A DNA stretch of 64,000 bases, from assembly GCA_905250075.1 (NCBI GenBank), contig CAJNOP010000186.1, forward strand, positions 233,878 through 297,877, read 5' to 3'. Position 1 is the first letter of the stretch; every line of letters starts with the position of its first letter. Below, piece by piece: positions 11,237-21,912 of the stretch. The position numbers were made by a program, and so were the translations under genes. Source of the stretch: Rotaria sp. Silwood1. Lineage: Eukaryota > Rotifera > Eurotatoria > Philodinida > Philodinidae. The notes beneath the pieces were generated by a model that was given only the letters and a program-made list of their open reading frames with translations, was not told the origin of the DNA and searched no databases.

Positions 11237-12560
11237 TATTTACAGAAAAAAATGATAATGTATATAAGCAATCGAGTGCGTGAGAGAGACAGAAAGAAAC
11301 AAGAAAAAAGTAACGATTGAAATCTAGAGCATTGAATAATTTTAATAAATATATTCATTTATTAATTAAAAGAAAAAAAAACACACTCAGTGCACGTAAC
11401 TATCACATTAAACACATTCTCTTTTCTGTTTTATGTCAAGGTAAAAAAAAAACAACAAAAGGAAAAATAATCGAACTTTGCTAACCTTCATAGTTCGATG
11501 TAAATTATACAGCTGTGAATGAAGAGATATTCTATTGGATAATGTTGTATAGTTTTTGATTGAATGACTATTCATTATAAAATTGGTTTTAAGAGGTATA
11601 ATAAGTGCAATAAGTAAAACGGAATTGTGTGATGAATGATAATAAAGTGAGAAGCTAAGATGAAGACGATAACATTTCTCTTTCTCATTCTCTTTCTACT
11701 TTTTTTCCTTTCTTGCTTTTAGATTTGTCGTCCGAGAATAAATACATCTAATTGCATCCACACATAGTATATACTATTGTTTTATAAGTAAAAACAACAA
11801 CATAAGGGTATGTTGAACAGAAAAAAAAATGAGTTCGAGACCATATGTCTCAGGTTGTTTAGAAAGCTATACGAAATTAAGATAGATGAATGTAGAATAT
11901 ATGTACGTGTGTATATAGACGGATTATTTACTGATCACGAAACAAATGGTGAACAAACGTACGCATGAAGGTCGATTATAGACATAGGAAAAAAAAGTTG
12001 GGCTGCTTTAGCACACACGCACACGTATCATTTTTATATAAATAACCTTTATCAAAAATTGAATTAGTTGTTTATACTCATTTATCATATAAATAGACAA
12101 ATAAATAAATAGGAAAAATTTCTATACTCTAGAGACTTCTATAGTTAATAATAATGATTAAAATGATATTTAAGCAAAAAAAAATCAGATATAAAAACTA
12201 CTAACTGTTCTTTTGATTTGGTTTTGTGTGTATGATAACCAGCGTTTATTGGGAATCTTCCTCCAAGATGTTAGAAAGAAAATAACTGTTTGAATGTTTT
12301 TCTGCATAGGAAAAAAGAACGCTGTTTTTCTCCTTATTATGGCATTTCTTCTACGAGAATTTTATCGCATCCGCGAAAGAACAGCAAAAAGAAAAACGTC
12401 AGATAGTCTATGTCACTATTGGTCTATCATTTCTAATAAAAAAAACAAAAGATTATCTTTCCAACAAGTTCTCTTTTTTTTTATTCCTTGTAGTTAAAAA
12501 TATAATTTATATGCAGTCCAAAAAAAGAACAAGAAAAAAGGATATTTGAGTATGCTTTAT
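11237..12560. other. Intergenic between SNRNP40 and CSN2
   Basis: About 1.3 kb with no supportable gene. It should hold the SNRNP40 promoter and leader and the CSN2 3' end. The small plus-strand open frame at 12294-12497 is lysine rich and unrecognised, and most likely chance. Confidence 0.5.
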
Positions 12561-15500
12561 TTAATTAAATCTTTGAAGAATAGCATGTTGAACACTTTGT
12601 AATTGTGTTGATACTTTTGATATAGCAGCATAACGATGTAAACCTTGTATATTTTGTTGTTGATCAAGTTCAAGTACATGATTAACTTGATCAATTTTTC
12701 CTGTTATTGTTTGATCAAGTATACATGATATTAATAAACTTTCAACATCATCCATAGGTATATTTAATTCTTGTGCAATAAATTGTATACGAATTTTTGT
12801 ATATGGTTTTATTAATTTAACAAGAACTTTTGTACGTATTGTACGTAAAAGTATTTCAATATGTTCACGAATAAATTGATCATCCATAATAGCTTGACGA
12901 TTTGTACGTAATATTGTTTCAAATTCTTTAATATCATTATTTTGATAGGCACCAACGAGATTTGTCATAGCTTGAATTTCAGGATCTGTTTTATATGGTT
13001 TAGCTTCTTGAGAATCAAATGGATTTATTGTTGAACGCATAAGCATATTAGCAAGAACAAGATATTTTAAACATGTTGTACGACGTGGTGAACCAGATTC
13101 ATCATAACTTTTGAATGCTTCAAAAAAATCTGTATGTGCTTTTTCATATTCTTGTTCACGTAAATGCATTTTTCCACCACATTCTCTTATAACACCTTTA
13201 ATAGAAAGAATTATTTATTTTTTTTTTATTTAAAAATAAAATTAAAAATAACAAACCCATTATAAGTGGATGTGGTATAGCTGCTTTTATATGTAATGAT
13301 AATTCATATAATTGTTTTAGTTTTTTCGTATTTTTTTGTAATGTATGCATTTGAATTTCTAATGCATAAACTTCAAGTAATTGTGTACCTTTACGTTGAT
13401 CATCAGTACCTTTACAAATAAAGAAAATATAATTTCAAAAAAAAAAAAAATTTTTTTTATATATTGTACCTTCAGATGTTTGACATGATTTATGTAATTC
13501 TTTAAGAATTTTTTGTAATTTAACATAATCTTGTTGTTCTTCATATAATTTACCTAATTTTAAATTTGTTTTAAACCAAAGACGTTCATTTTTTGTTTCT
13601 TTTAAAGCACCTAATGTTGTTTCATAGAAATTTTGTAATAAATCCATTTGTTTTGATGTTGATATATAATCAAGTATTGAATTTATGGATTTTTCACTTA
13701 CATTTCGTGTTACAGCTGATTTTATATAAGTCAATCTAATCAATTAAAAACAAAAAACATTAATTAATCCATCAAACTATATTGAAAAAGATATTTCAAC
13801 ACAAGAATAATTTATATATGAATATTAAAAAAAAACAAATAATTTATGATTATGATTGATGTACACGCAAGAACTTAAGATGCATGAGTATAAGCTGAGT
13901 AGCTCGCCAGTAGTAACAGCTAGCGATCTGCGTCTTAAAGCAACTGAAAGAGAACTCCGAATTAGTCTGATACCATATTATATAAATTATTTCAAAACCT
14001 ATAAACATTCTACAGCCTTTCGTTTCAAGAAAATTTTGATAAAAATCAAAAGAAGTTTGCATTATTTCAACCAGAAAGATATGTAATTACGTCAGGCTTT
14101 GTTGATTTCAATTTCAAGTTTCTTTTTCGTATATAAGTGACAGTTTATGTGTGTCTGCGATGTTGTGTAATCTATGATTGCATCAACAAGATGAAAGTAT
14201 ATCTATCAAGAGGTAGAACTCATCAGATTCAAAATTGTGAGATCGAGACGGAACATCTATCAATGTTTTATGAAGATGATAGAATTTAAAATAGTTATGT
14301 CTTATATAATATCAGAAGAAAAAGATGTCCAAAGTTTTCCTGTTTTCGATGATTGACAATTTTGTAGATCGCTAGCAGTTTTCATGGTGAAATTAATCAA
14401 TCTAATCTGATACCAATATCTGAGATTGTAGTTTTACGAATGTTAATTTCAATTTTCTATAGAGAACAATTTAAGAATTCATTTGGATTGAATCAAAAAA
14501 TAATTCTTAATTTAGTCAACAAATAATCATTCTTTTTTTTTTCAGTTCATCTCTTCTAAATTTGATTTTGATCGATATAATTTAAAAAATTATTCAATTA
14601 AAAACATTATTTCCGATTCGAACATTCTCGTAATATATTGCATCTGAGAAAAAATTCTAAGTGCTATATTCGAAGAGTTAATCGAATTGTTTATCTCTAG
14701 GGACCAAGAATCAATCAATATAAATCGATAGATGTCTTTGCTCAAATCGATGACTCTTTTACTTTTAACTGTTCGTCAATCAGTCTAAGATTTTATTTTC
14801 TCTTTCAGAAAGACAATTTAAAAATTCTATAAATAGAATCAATCGAATTCAAAAAGAAAATATCAAAACTGTGAGAAGTTTTAGTTTTATAGAAGCACTC
14901 GTCATCTTTACAGATTATCAGAACGTAAGAACTTTCATTTCTATTTATTAGCAAAATTATCACATAGCTTATTTATACATCAAAACTTGTTTACAGTAAC
15001 TTAATACATCGGTGACATATTCATGTTAGAAGACAGATAGTATCGATATGTGTTAATCATCAGATTGATGAAGAGAATAACAAATATTTAGCAACCATTC
15101 TATACTATTATTAGAAATAGATCTTAACGTGACATTATATAGAATTTCAAACACGTTTGAGTTGATAGAGTAGTTATTTTTTTTGAATAAACAATGAAAG
15201 TAACCCTATCAAAGAGCTCTTTCATTTACATAACCCAATCTATTGATTAATACAGCGTATAATAAAATGTTCTAGAGAAAAACATCGTACTTTTATATAT
15301 GAACTTCGTGCTATGTTTAATTACTTAAAAAAACTTCTAGTTATTTAAAATTTTCATTATATATTCACATTTAAACATCCTAATTTCTACAAACATAGAT
15401 TATTTTGTTTCTCCTGTGTAATATGGACCTAGATATTCATCAGTGCTAATTAACATCACTCGCAATCTACTCAATTAGGTCTATAATCATTCTATATTTT

Positions 15501-16119
15501 CAAAACGTAATGTATATAAGAGAAAACGAGACACAAATTGTAATATTATATAAATATGACAATGATTTGATTAGAACACAGAAAATAATAAGCTAATTTT
15601 GTCATCTCTGAGAGATGATAATACAAAAAACGTGATGTCGCTATGCAGTCTATCATACGAGAGAGAGATCAAAATTTTTTTATCTCTATACTTCAAAACT
15701 GATTTGAGATCATGTTTTTGTAACGGGTAGATCATAGATGATCGTAATTCGATATATTTTTTCACTTGAAGTATATCATCTCGTTCAAATGAAAAATTAA
15801 TTCTATTCATATAAAATCTTTAAAAACTAATTACTTACAATTCTTTATAACATGCTAACATTTCATCATAATTTTCCATTTTAAAATAAATTTTCATCAT
15901 TTGTTTAAGTGCTTTAAAACCCCAATCACCTTTTTCACCACTTTTTTGTTCTAATGCTAAAACTTTTTTAAAACTTTCAATAGCAGCAAATGGATCATCT
16001 TCTTTTAAAGCTTTTGAATTATAATATTGATTTTCAAGATCAGCATCTGGTTCTTCATCTGTATTTTCATAATCAAGTTCAAAATCATCATTACCATCCA
16101 TACCTTCATCGTCAGACAT
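12561..16119 (-). CDS. CSN2: COP9 signalosome complex subunit 2
   Basis: Four coding exons, 15839-16119, 13470-13735, 13257-13409 and 12561-13195, join in phase to a protein of about 444 residues, matching the family length. The acidic N-terminus is followed by [17 protein letters not shown], then the TPR-like helical repeat region with [32 protein letters not shown] and [14 protein letters not shown], and a C-terminal PCI domain including [18 protein letters not shown] and [22 protein letters not shown]2 is a core subunit that helps position the cullin for removal of NEDD8. The first intron is unusually long (about 2.1 kb) beside introns of about 60 bp. The ATG lies 71 bases after the stop of the MATH-BTB gene on the same strand, with a splice acceptor in the gap, so it may be a downstream operon gene. 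Confidence 0.96.
13736..15838 (-). other. Long first intron of CSN2
   Basis: The intron runs from a GTAAG donor at its upper end to a TAG acceptor at its lower end and is about 2.1 kb, over twenty times longer than the other introns of the gene. Two open frames at 13850-14086 (overlapping, both strands) and one at 15571-15810 show no recognisable content. No clear inverted repeat or transposon end was found. Confidence 0.6.
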
Positions 16120-16190
16120 TTTTTTTTTCTTTCTTTCTTTTTTTTAAATCTGAAACAAACGAAAAAAAAAACAAACAAAACAATTAGTTT
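16120..16190 (-). promoter_or_regulatory. 71-base intercistronic gap with trans-splice-type acceptor
   Basis: Between the TAG stop of the MATH-BTB gene and the ATG of CSN2 lie 71 bases. On the minus strand they read a long T-rich tract, then CGTTTGTTTCAG with AG at 16151-16150, then a purine-rich leader of 30 bases to the ATG. No room exists for a normal promoter plus terminator. This is the arrangement seen where a downstream operon gene receives a spliced leader. Confidence 0.55.
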
Positions 16191-18828
16191 CTATACAAAA
16201 TATTTTATAAGTTCAATAGATAAATGTGGATGTCGTTTAAGTATATCATGACATTGTTCATTAATTAAATGTCGATTATTTTTAAGTATATAAAAACATT
16301 TTTCTTGAATATTTAAAGATATTTTTCGTTCAATTGTATTATATATATCAAGAATATTCCAAACATTTGTTTCATTAATATGATTATTATTTAATAAATA
16401 TTGTTCACATAATTCATATAAATCATCCAAAAGAAATTTATCACTTAATTCTATATATTGTAATATATTATTTAATGTTAAATTTATTTCACCTTTATAT
16501 ATATATGAATATATAAGATCAAAATCATTTTCATTTCGAAGAAATGAACTAAGATTAATTTCATTTTGAAATTTTTCATTAAAATTTGAATTAAATAATG
16601 TTTGAAAATAAGATGAACGTGCTGATAATATAACACGATGACATTTATATATTTGATTACGATTTCGAATTATTATATCACTAGTTTCTATTTGATTTAC
16701 TATTGATTTCATATCATCTAAAAATTTCTTTTCACAATTATTTATACGATTATCTGACATATATTCATTTGAGTCTATTGATAACATTTGTTGATCGATT
16801 TGTAATTTTTTAACAAGCCAATCATGTCTAGTAAATACAAAAAAAATCGATATTAATTTATCCGATCTGCATCATGCATTGTAGAGCGTAAATATAGTGA
16901 CGATTATCTCTATTGAGTGACCTTCTTATAAGGAAAATATTACGTCCCAGCACTGATCTAGAAGAAAGTATTTGATTAATATTTTAAATAATTCTTCAGT
17001 ACTTATTGTTTTGATTCATATGATTATAAGAAAATTTACTTGAAACCTATAGAATATTTTACTAGAAACTTGAATGACAGTTAGATAAATCTTTTTCTTA
17101 TGGTTTCGCATATGCCTAACTCTAACTGACTAGTGGCGTACGCAGGAGGAGCCCCGGGCCTCCCTTGAAGAAAATTTCCCTGTGGGGGAGTACGCGTAAA
17201 AAAGTACTACGTTACAAATTTTTGAAAAACTCCATTACTGGCCTCCTCCTTAAGAACTTGGGCCTCTCCCTTGGAAAATTTCTGCGTACGCCACTGTACC
17301 TGACTAATTGTCTATGAGTTCGAGCTTTATAAAGATAACAATAAGACATGAACGAATCCAATAGGATAAGTTTCCTTTCGCCTTCATTTTAAGTTTTTAT
17401 CCATTCGATTGAAATTTTGGGGTTTATGACAGTTGCTCGACGGACAGATGCGCGCGGACAGTTGCTCGATCGCTTTTATATAAGTATGATGATTGAATAC
17501 GACTAAACATTACAGAGATAATGACCGTCAGTGTGCTCTACATATAGACTAATCAGTTCAGTCAATTTTGTCTTGAATTATTATACTGAAAATTAAGCGA
17601 TCATGTCATTCGCGAGCAAGTGTCCTATCGAGCAACTGTCCGGATCCCGAAATTTTGCTATAATTCTTTTCATCTCCATTCTATCGAGTTATTCTTTTTC
17701 TTTTTTTCTCAAAGATTGTTCGTTCAATTTTCTATAAACGCTAAAAAAAGAATAGTTTGACCAAATGAAAAGTTAAAACACTGAGATCTTCTGTTATTCT
17801 GATGTACCCGTTAGAATGTTCACAAGTTTTGATCTCAAAAGAATGTATTCTTTGCAAAGCATTAAATTTTCAAAAAAAAAAATATGACATTCTCATATCT
17901 TGTAAAGGAAACCTTCTCTTCTGCTTCTTTCAGACTAATCATACTTCCATTATCTCAGTGAAATTTTCTAACCGGAATCAAACACTCGCCTCGAGGATAC
18001 AAAATACTATTTTCCAATTTTTTAGTTTCGATGACTAGCGCACTCTACATATTTCTCAGGTGACTAAAGCCCATCAGGTACAAAAATTTTTGAATCTGAC
18101 TCCGACGAATTCCACGTATAATTCTAGCTTTTATGTATTTTTCGCAATCATCATGGTATAGATTATTATTCAAAATTTGAAGAACAATCAGATTAATTCT
18201 ATACGTTATCACAAGTGAACCTTCGACCTTCTTCGAATCTATCTATTGAGAACTATTTTTTTGTTCTCAAAGCTATAACTTGAAAATTCAAAAACTGATG
18301 AAAATATTTTCTAATATAGAAAAAAAAAGAAATTTTGGCCTCTAATAAAGTAAAAAATGGTGTAGTCACAATCGAAAAACATTTAAAAAAGTTTTTCTTT
18401 TTCCTATCTTACCTGACAATAACCATAATACGTAAAGTATCTTTATATATAAATTGATCAAGTTCATTAAGTGAACATAATTCAAGAATATTTAAATTTT
18501 CTGTTACCCATAAATGTTCTTTTAAACAAATACATTCACTTGATTTTGTTATTTGACTATTTTTTTTAAATATAATAGCTTTAAATGCAAGTAAATGTCC
18601 TGGTGTTAATGGTAAATTATTAAATTGTACAACAATACGAAATTTTGATTCTTGATATGTTGGTTGAATTATATAAGACCATGACCAATTCCAATGTTCA
18701 TAAATTTCTGTTGTTAAATAATTTGAATACATACGACGAAGTAAACCAAAATTTTCTAAGATTATTTCATTTGTATATTTTTCAGATTTTGTACAAAATG
18801 AATTTATTGTATTTGCATTTTTTGACAT
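16191..18828 (-). CDS. MATH-like/BTB-POZ protein
   Basis: Two exons, 18413-18828 and 16191-16827, join in phase (VIV-R-HDWLV) to give 350 residues. Residues about 20-140 form a diverged MATH-like beta domain, judged by WNWSWSYII, the FRIVVQFNNLPL strand and the terminal DTLRIMVIVR strand. Residues about 175-275 are a BTB/POZ domain: SDIIIRNRNQIYKCHRVILS, ARSSYFQTLFNSNF and the DFDLIYSYIYKGEINLT segment. A BACK-like helical tail follows. Proteins with this layout (SPOP type) commonly recruit substrates to CUL3 ubiquitin ligases, which CSN regulates, so the proximity to CSN2 is functionally suggestive but unproven. The 1.6-kb intron carries two small inverted-repeat elements. The BTB call is firm and the MATH call weaker. 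Confidence 0.82.
17131..17296. mobile_element. 166-bp hAT-like miniature inverted-repeat element
   Basis: The element lies in the MATH-BTB intron. Its ends are inverted copies: TAGTGGCGTACGCAG at the left and CTGCGTACGCCACTG at the right, differing only at the first base. Further inward, GGGCCTCCCTTGAAG near the left arm mirrors part of the right arm. It is flanked by the 8-bp direct repeats TAACTGAC (17123-17130) and TACCTGAC (17297-17304), which differ at one base. An 8-bp target duplication and CAGTGGCG-type ends are typical of hAT elements. It has no coding capacity and is G+C rich against its surroundings. Confidence 0.82.
17411..17658. mobile_element. Second small inverted-repeat element in the BTB intron
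   Basis: Arms of about 65 bases face each other. The left arm contains GACAGTTGCTCGAC and, 24 bases later, GGACAGTTGCTCGATCGC. The right arm contains CGATCATGTCATTCGCGAGC and CTATCGAGCAACTGTCC. The outer ends GAAATTTTGGGG and CCCGAAATTTTGC also mirror each other. Each arm therefore carries a repeated GGACAGTTGCTCGA-type unit. About 110 bases of unrelated A+T-rich sequence separate the arms. Exact ends and target duplication are uncertain, and the superfamily is not assigned. Confidence 0.6.
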
Positions 18829-21800
18829 TGATTTTAATGAAGAGAAATAAAATAAAACAGAAGAATTTATTTTGATAAATGACTAGATTTTGTGAAAAAA
18901 AAGGATACTAGAAGAAAGAACGAATTGGTTAAAATATGGAATGGATAATATTTTATTGATCGAAATTTTCAACCAATCAGATTTATTCTTAATTGAAAGA
19001 AAGAAAGAAAGAAATAAGAGGAAGAAATTTGTATTTTCTTATCGATAACAATTGTTTGCAATTATGATTATGTTAATTTAAATTGTTTCACATTACTTTT
19101 CTTATCTTAGGGAAAAAAAAACAAAGGAATATTCCAATTAGGATTTTTCATTAATTAAATATTTGTGCAAAATGAAAGATAGATAGAGAGAGAGAGGCAA
19201 AAAGAAGACAAATATTGTTTAGTATTATTATTGGATTCGCTTATCAGACATCGTAAATCACTTGATCCGTGAGAACGGTAGGAGAAAAGATTTACTGATG
19301 AATACAAAATTTGTACAGTTAACAAATAGAATTAGAAAATTGATCATCCAATTAATGTTATGAATAATTAATTTATTGATTTGTTCTATCAAAAAAATAT
19401 TATCCTATGTATTGACGTCATGATCATCAAAAAACAAAAAACTACATCATACAAAAGAAATCACCTGAAAATGAATAATACGATGATTATTCGCCGAAAG
19501 ACATTACATCAAAGGATATTTCTTCGCAAAGTACAATTTTATACTTCGTATATGTGAAATGTTAAAAATAATGTGTTGAATTTCAATGAATTAAAATCAA
19601 CTGCATCTGAATGACGGTTGAGTTTATTTATAGTAAATGTAAAAATTGTATCTATATTTAGTGATATTAATGATACATCATCGATCATTTTCTATAGATT
19701 GCCAAGTGATAAAGTAGTTGTCTGTATTCCGACGGAATGTTCCTAACTGTCAAACCGCTATTCACTTGAAACAATTGTCATTCAATCTGTCATGATGAGT
19801 AGTAAAAATAGTCTTTTTTTTGCTTTTTGTTTTCAGGTTTTGCCTTATTGATTGATGAGTGTCGTGCTCGATTTTTGCCCTAAGAGTATACGATCACTGG
19901 ACCTCTGATTGATCAAATATTAAGTTGAAGTTTACTTTAGAGATAGGTCGTTTAAGAACTATCAAATTTTCAAAGTTTGTTCCACAAAACTAACAGATTC
20001 TTACTAAGATATTTAAATGTTTATTTTTATATGTATTTGATAAACTGAACTTTTTCATGATACACAACTATCTTGTTTAGGATACATTTATTCGGACTCC
20101 AGATTTGAAAAGTGAATTAAACTTTAACTTAAATTTGGATTAATCAGACTCTCTCAACGATCCTATACTCATAGAACAAAGGTCAAGTAAAACGCTCATA
20201 ATTCTATGAACCAAGATCAGAAAACCAAACTAAAATAGATTTCCTTTCTATTCATCATGAATGATCGAATGGCAAAAGTGAGAAGGGAAAAGTAATTTGA
20301 TAATGGAAAATGTTCCAGTATGAGATCATTAACCGATTGTTCAAATAGAGGTTAATTAATTAGTTAAACTATCAGTTCGAATTATGATTTATTGAAAACT
20401 TAACATAAATTTATTCTTTAGATGAACAAGTATACATTTATTAGTTTATTATCAAAAGTTGAATTACATCATACGTAACACTATGATGAAAATTACTCTC
20501 TATAATTAATTAAGTCGACTTATCCTATTTTCTATTTTAAGATTCTTTTTTTTCTTTTTACTTCATAGCAGTATGGATTAGCCAACTTATGTTACTAATA
20601 ACTGATTAAATGGATTTTATTTCAAACCATCTTACACATACTGAAAAGTTACGAACGTCATCTAATAAAAATCTATATTAGACTTTCCTAGTTCCAAAAT
20701 ATTTTCCTTTCGAACACGATTGTTTTTTTTTGTTTAATGGATGTCCATAGTATAGTATCGTCAATGATATACTCATTATTATCATTATTACTTTATGTTG
20801 AATCGAATTCAATAAGAAATTATCTTTGAAAATATATCAATATATTTTTATTTAATATCAAAATTATCGAATAAATTCAATGAGGTATTAAAAAAATAAT
20901 TTAAGTAATTTTCTTAGCCTTAAACAATAAACATTTGTTCAATAGTTTAGCAATTCTTCTCTAAAAAGAAATTCTTAAAACTTGTATAAAACTCTCAAAT
21001 ATTATGTATGCATTGCATGATACTCGTTTATTTTTTGAAGCTTTTGTAGTCACGCAAAAATACATGTAATCATTGATTACTGATTTGGGATTTTTGTACA
21101 AGAAACAGTATAGTTATCAAAAATAAATTGCTTCCGAAAAGAACGATAGTTTTTAGAAATAATATTAATCGTTAGTAAAACGTCAAGTAGTCTGACTCCA
21201 GGCATTTAATAAGAACAAAAACTTGTACCATAAGTGTAGACATAACATTTACGAGTATAAAAAGTTCGACTGATTTAATATTATTTGAATGAATAATTAT
21301 TTTATAAAGAAAAGAAATAAGAATTTTTCGTATTACTTCATAAAATCTATATATAATGTTGAAATTATTAAAAGACTAAAATCTTCGATTGAGATTAGTC
21401 TTGATTAATAATTGTATAAAAAGATATTTTATTGTTATTCTGATTGGTTAATTATATTAACCAATAAAATATCTATTCTTTAATTTCGTTATTAATTAGT
21501 AATAATGATAAAAATAATAAAAATAAAAATAATAAGTCGATTTTATAGTATGTTTTTTATAAAGTTTTTTCTAAAATAGATTTCCTTAGTCATATCTTTT
21601 CGATTGTAACAAAGTGCATAGATGTTTAATGAACTATTTCGAATATTTTTAACTTCTTGTCATAAATTTTCGTTTCGTTTTTCATGCGTACACATACCAT
21701 TACGTGTACTTGGAAGAAAAATCATTTAATAATCGTTGTATTTTATATGTTATTCATTGTAGATCATAAAAATATCTTATTTTATAAATTTATTTCATTA

Positions 21801-21912
21801 AAAGAAAAATCCGCGCACTTTTTTTTTGTCCATGTTTGTATGGGTATAAATGACGAATTATTCATTCGAAAACGATAATAGAACAACAAACGGTATAGTT
21901 AAAAAGAAAAAA
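18829..21912. other. Divergent intergenic region between BTB and Gs-alpha genes
   Basis: About 3.1 kb lie between two divergently transcribed genes, so promoters of both should be here. The region has runs of A and T, homopurine stretches such as AGAGAGAGAG near 19186, and no reading frame with recognisable content. The frame at 21684-21878 just upstream of Gs-alpha is unrecognised. Confidence 0.5.

Noticed and set aside
21684..21878. Open frame just upstream of Gs-alpha as an N-terminal extension
   Set aside because: It is in a different frame from Gs-alpha and no splice pair joining it in phase was seen.
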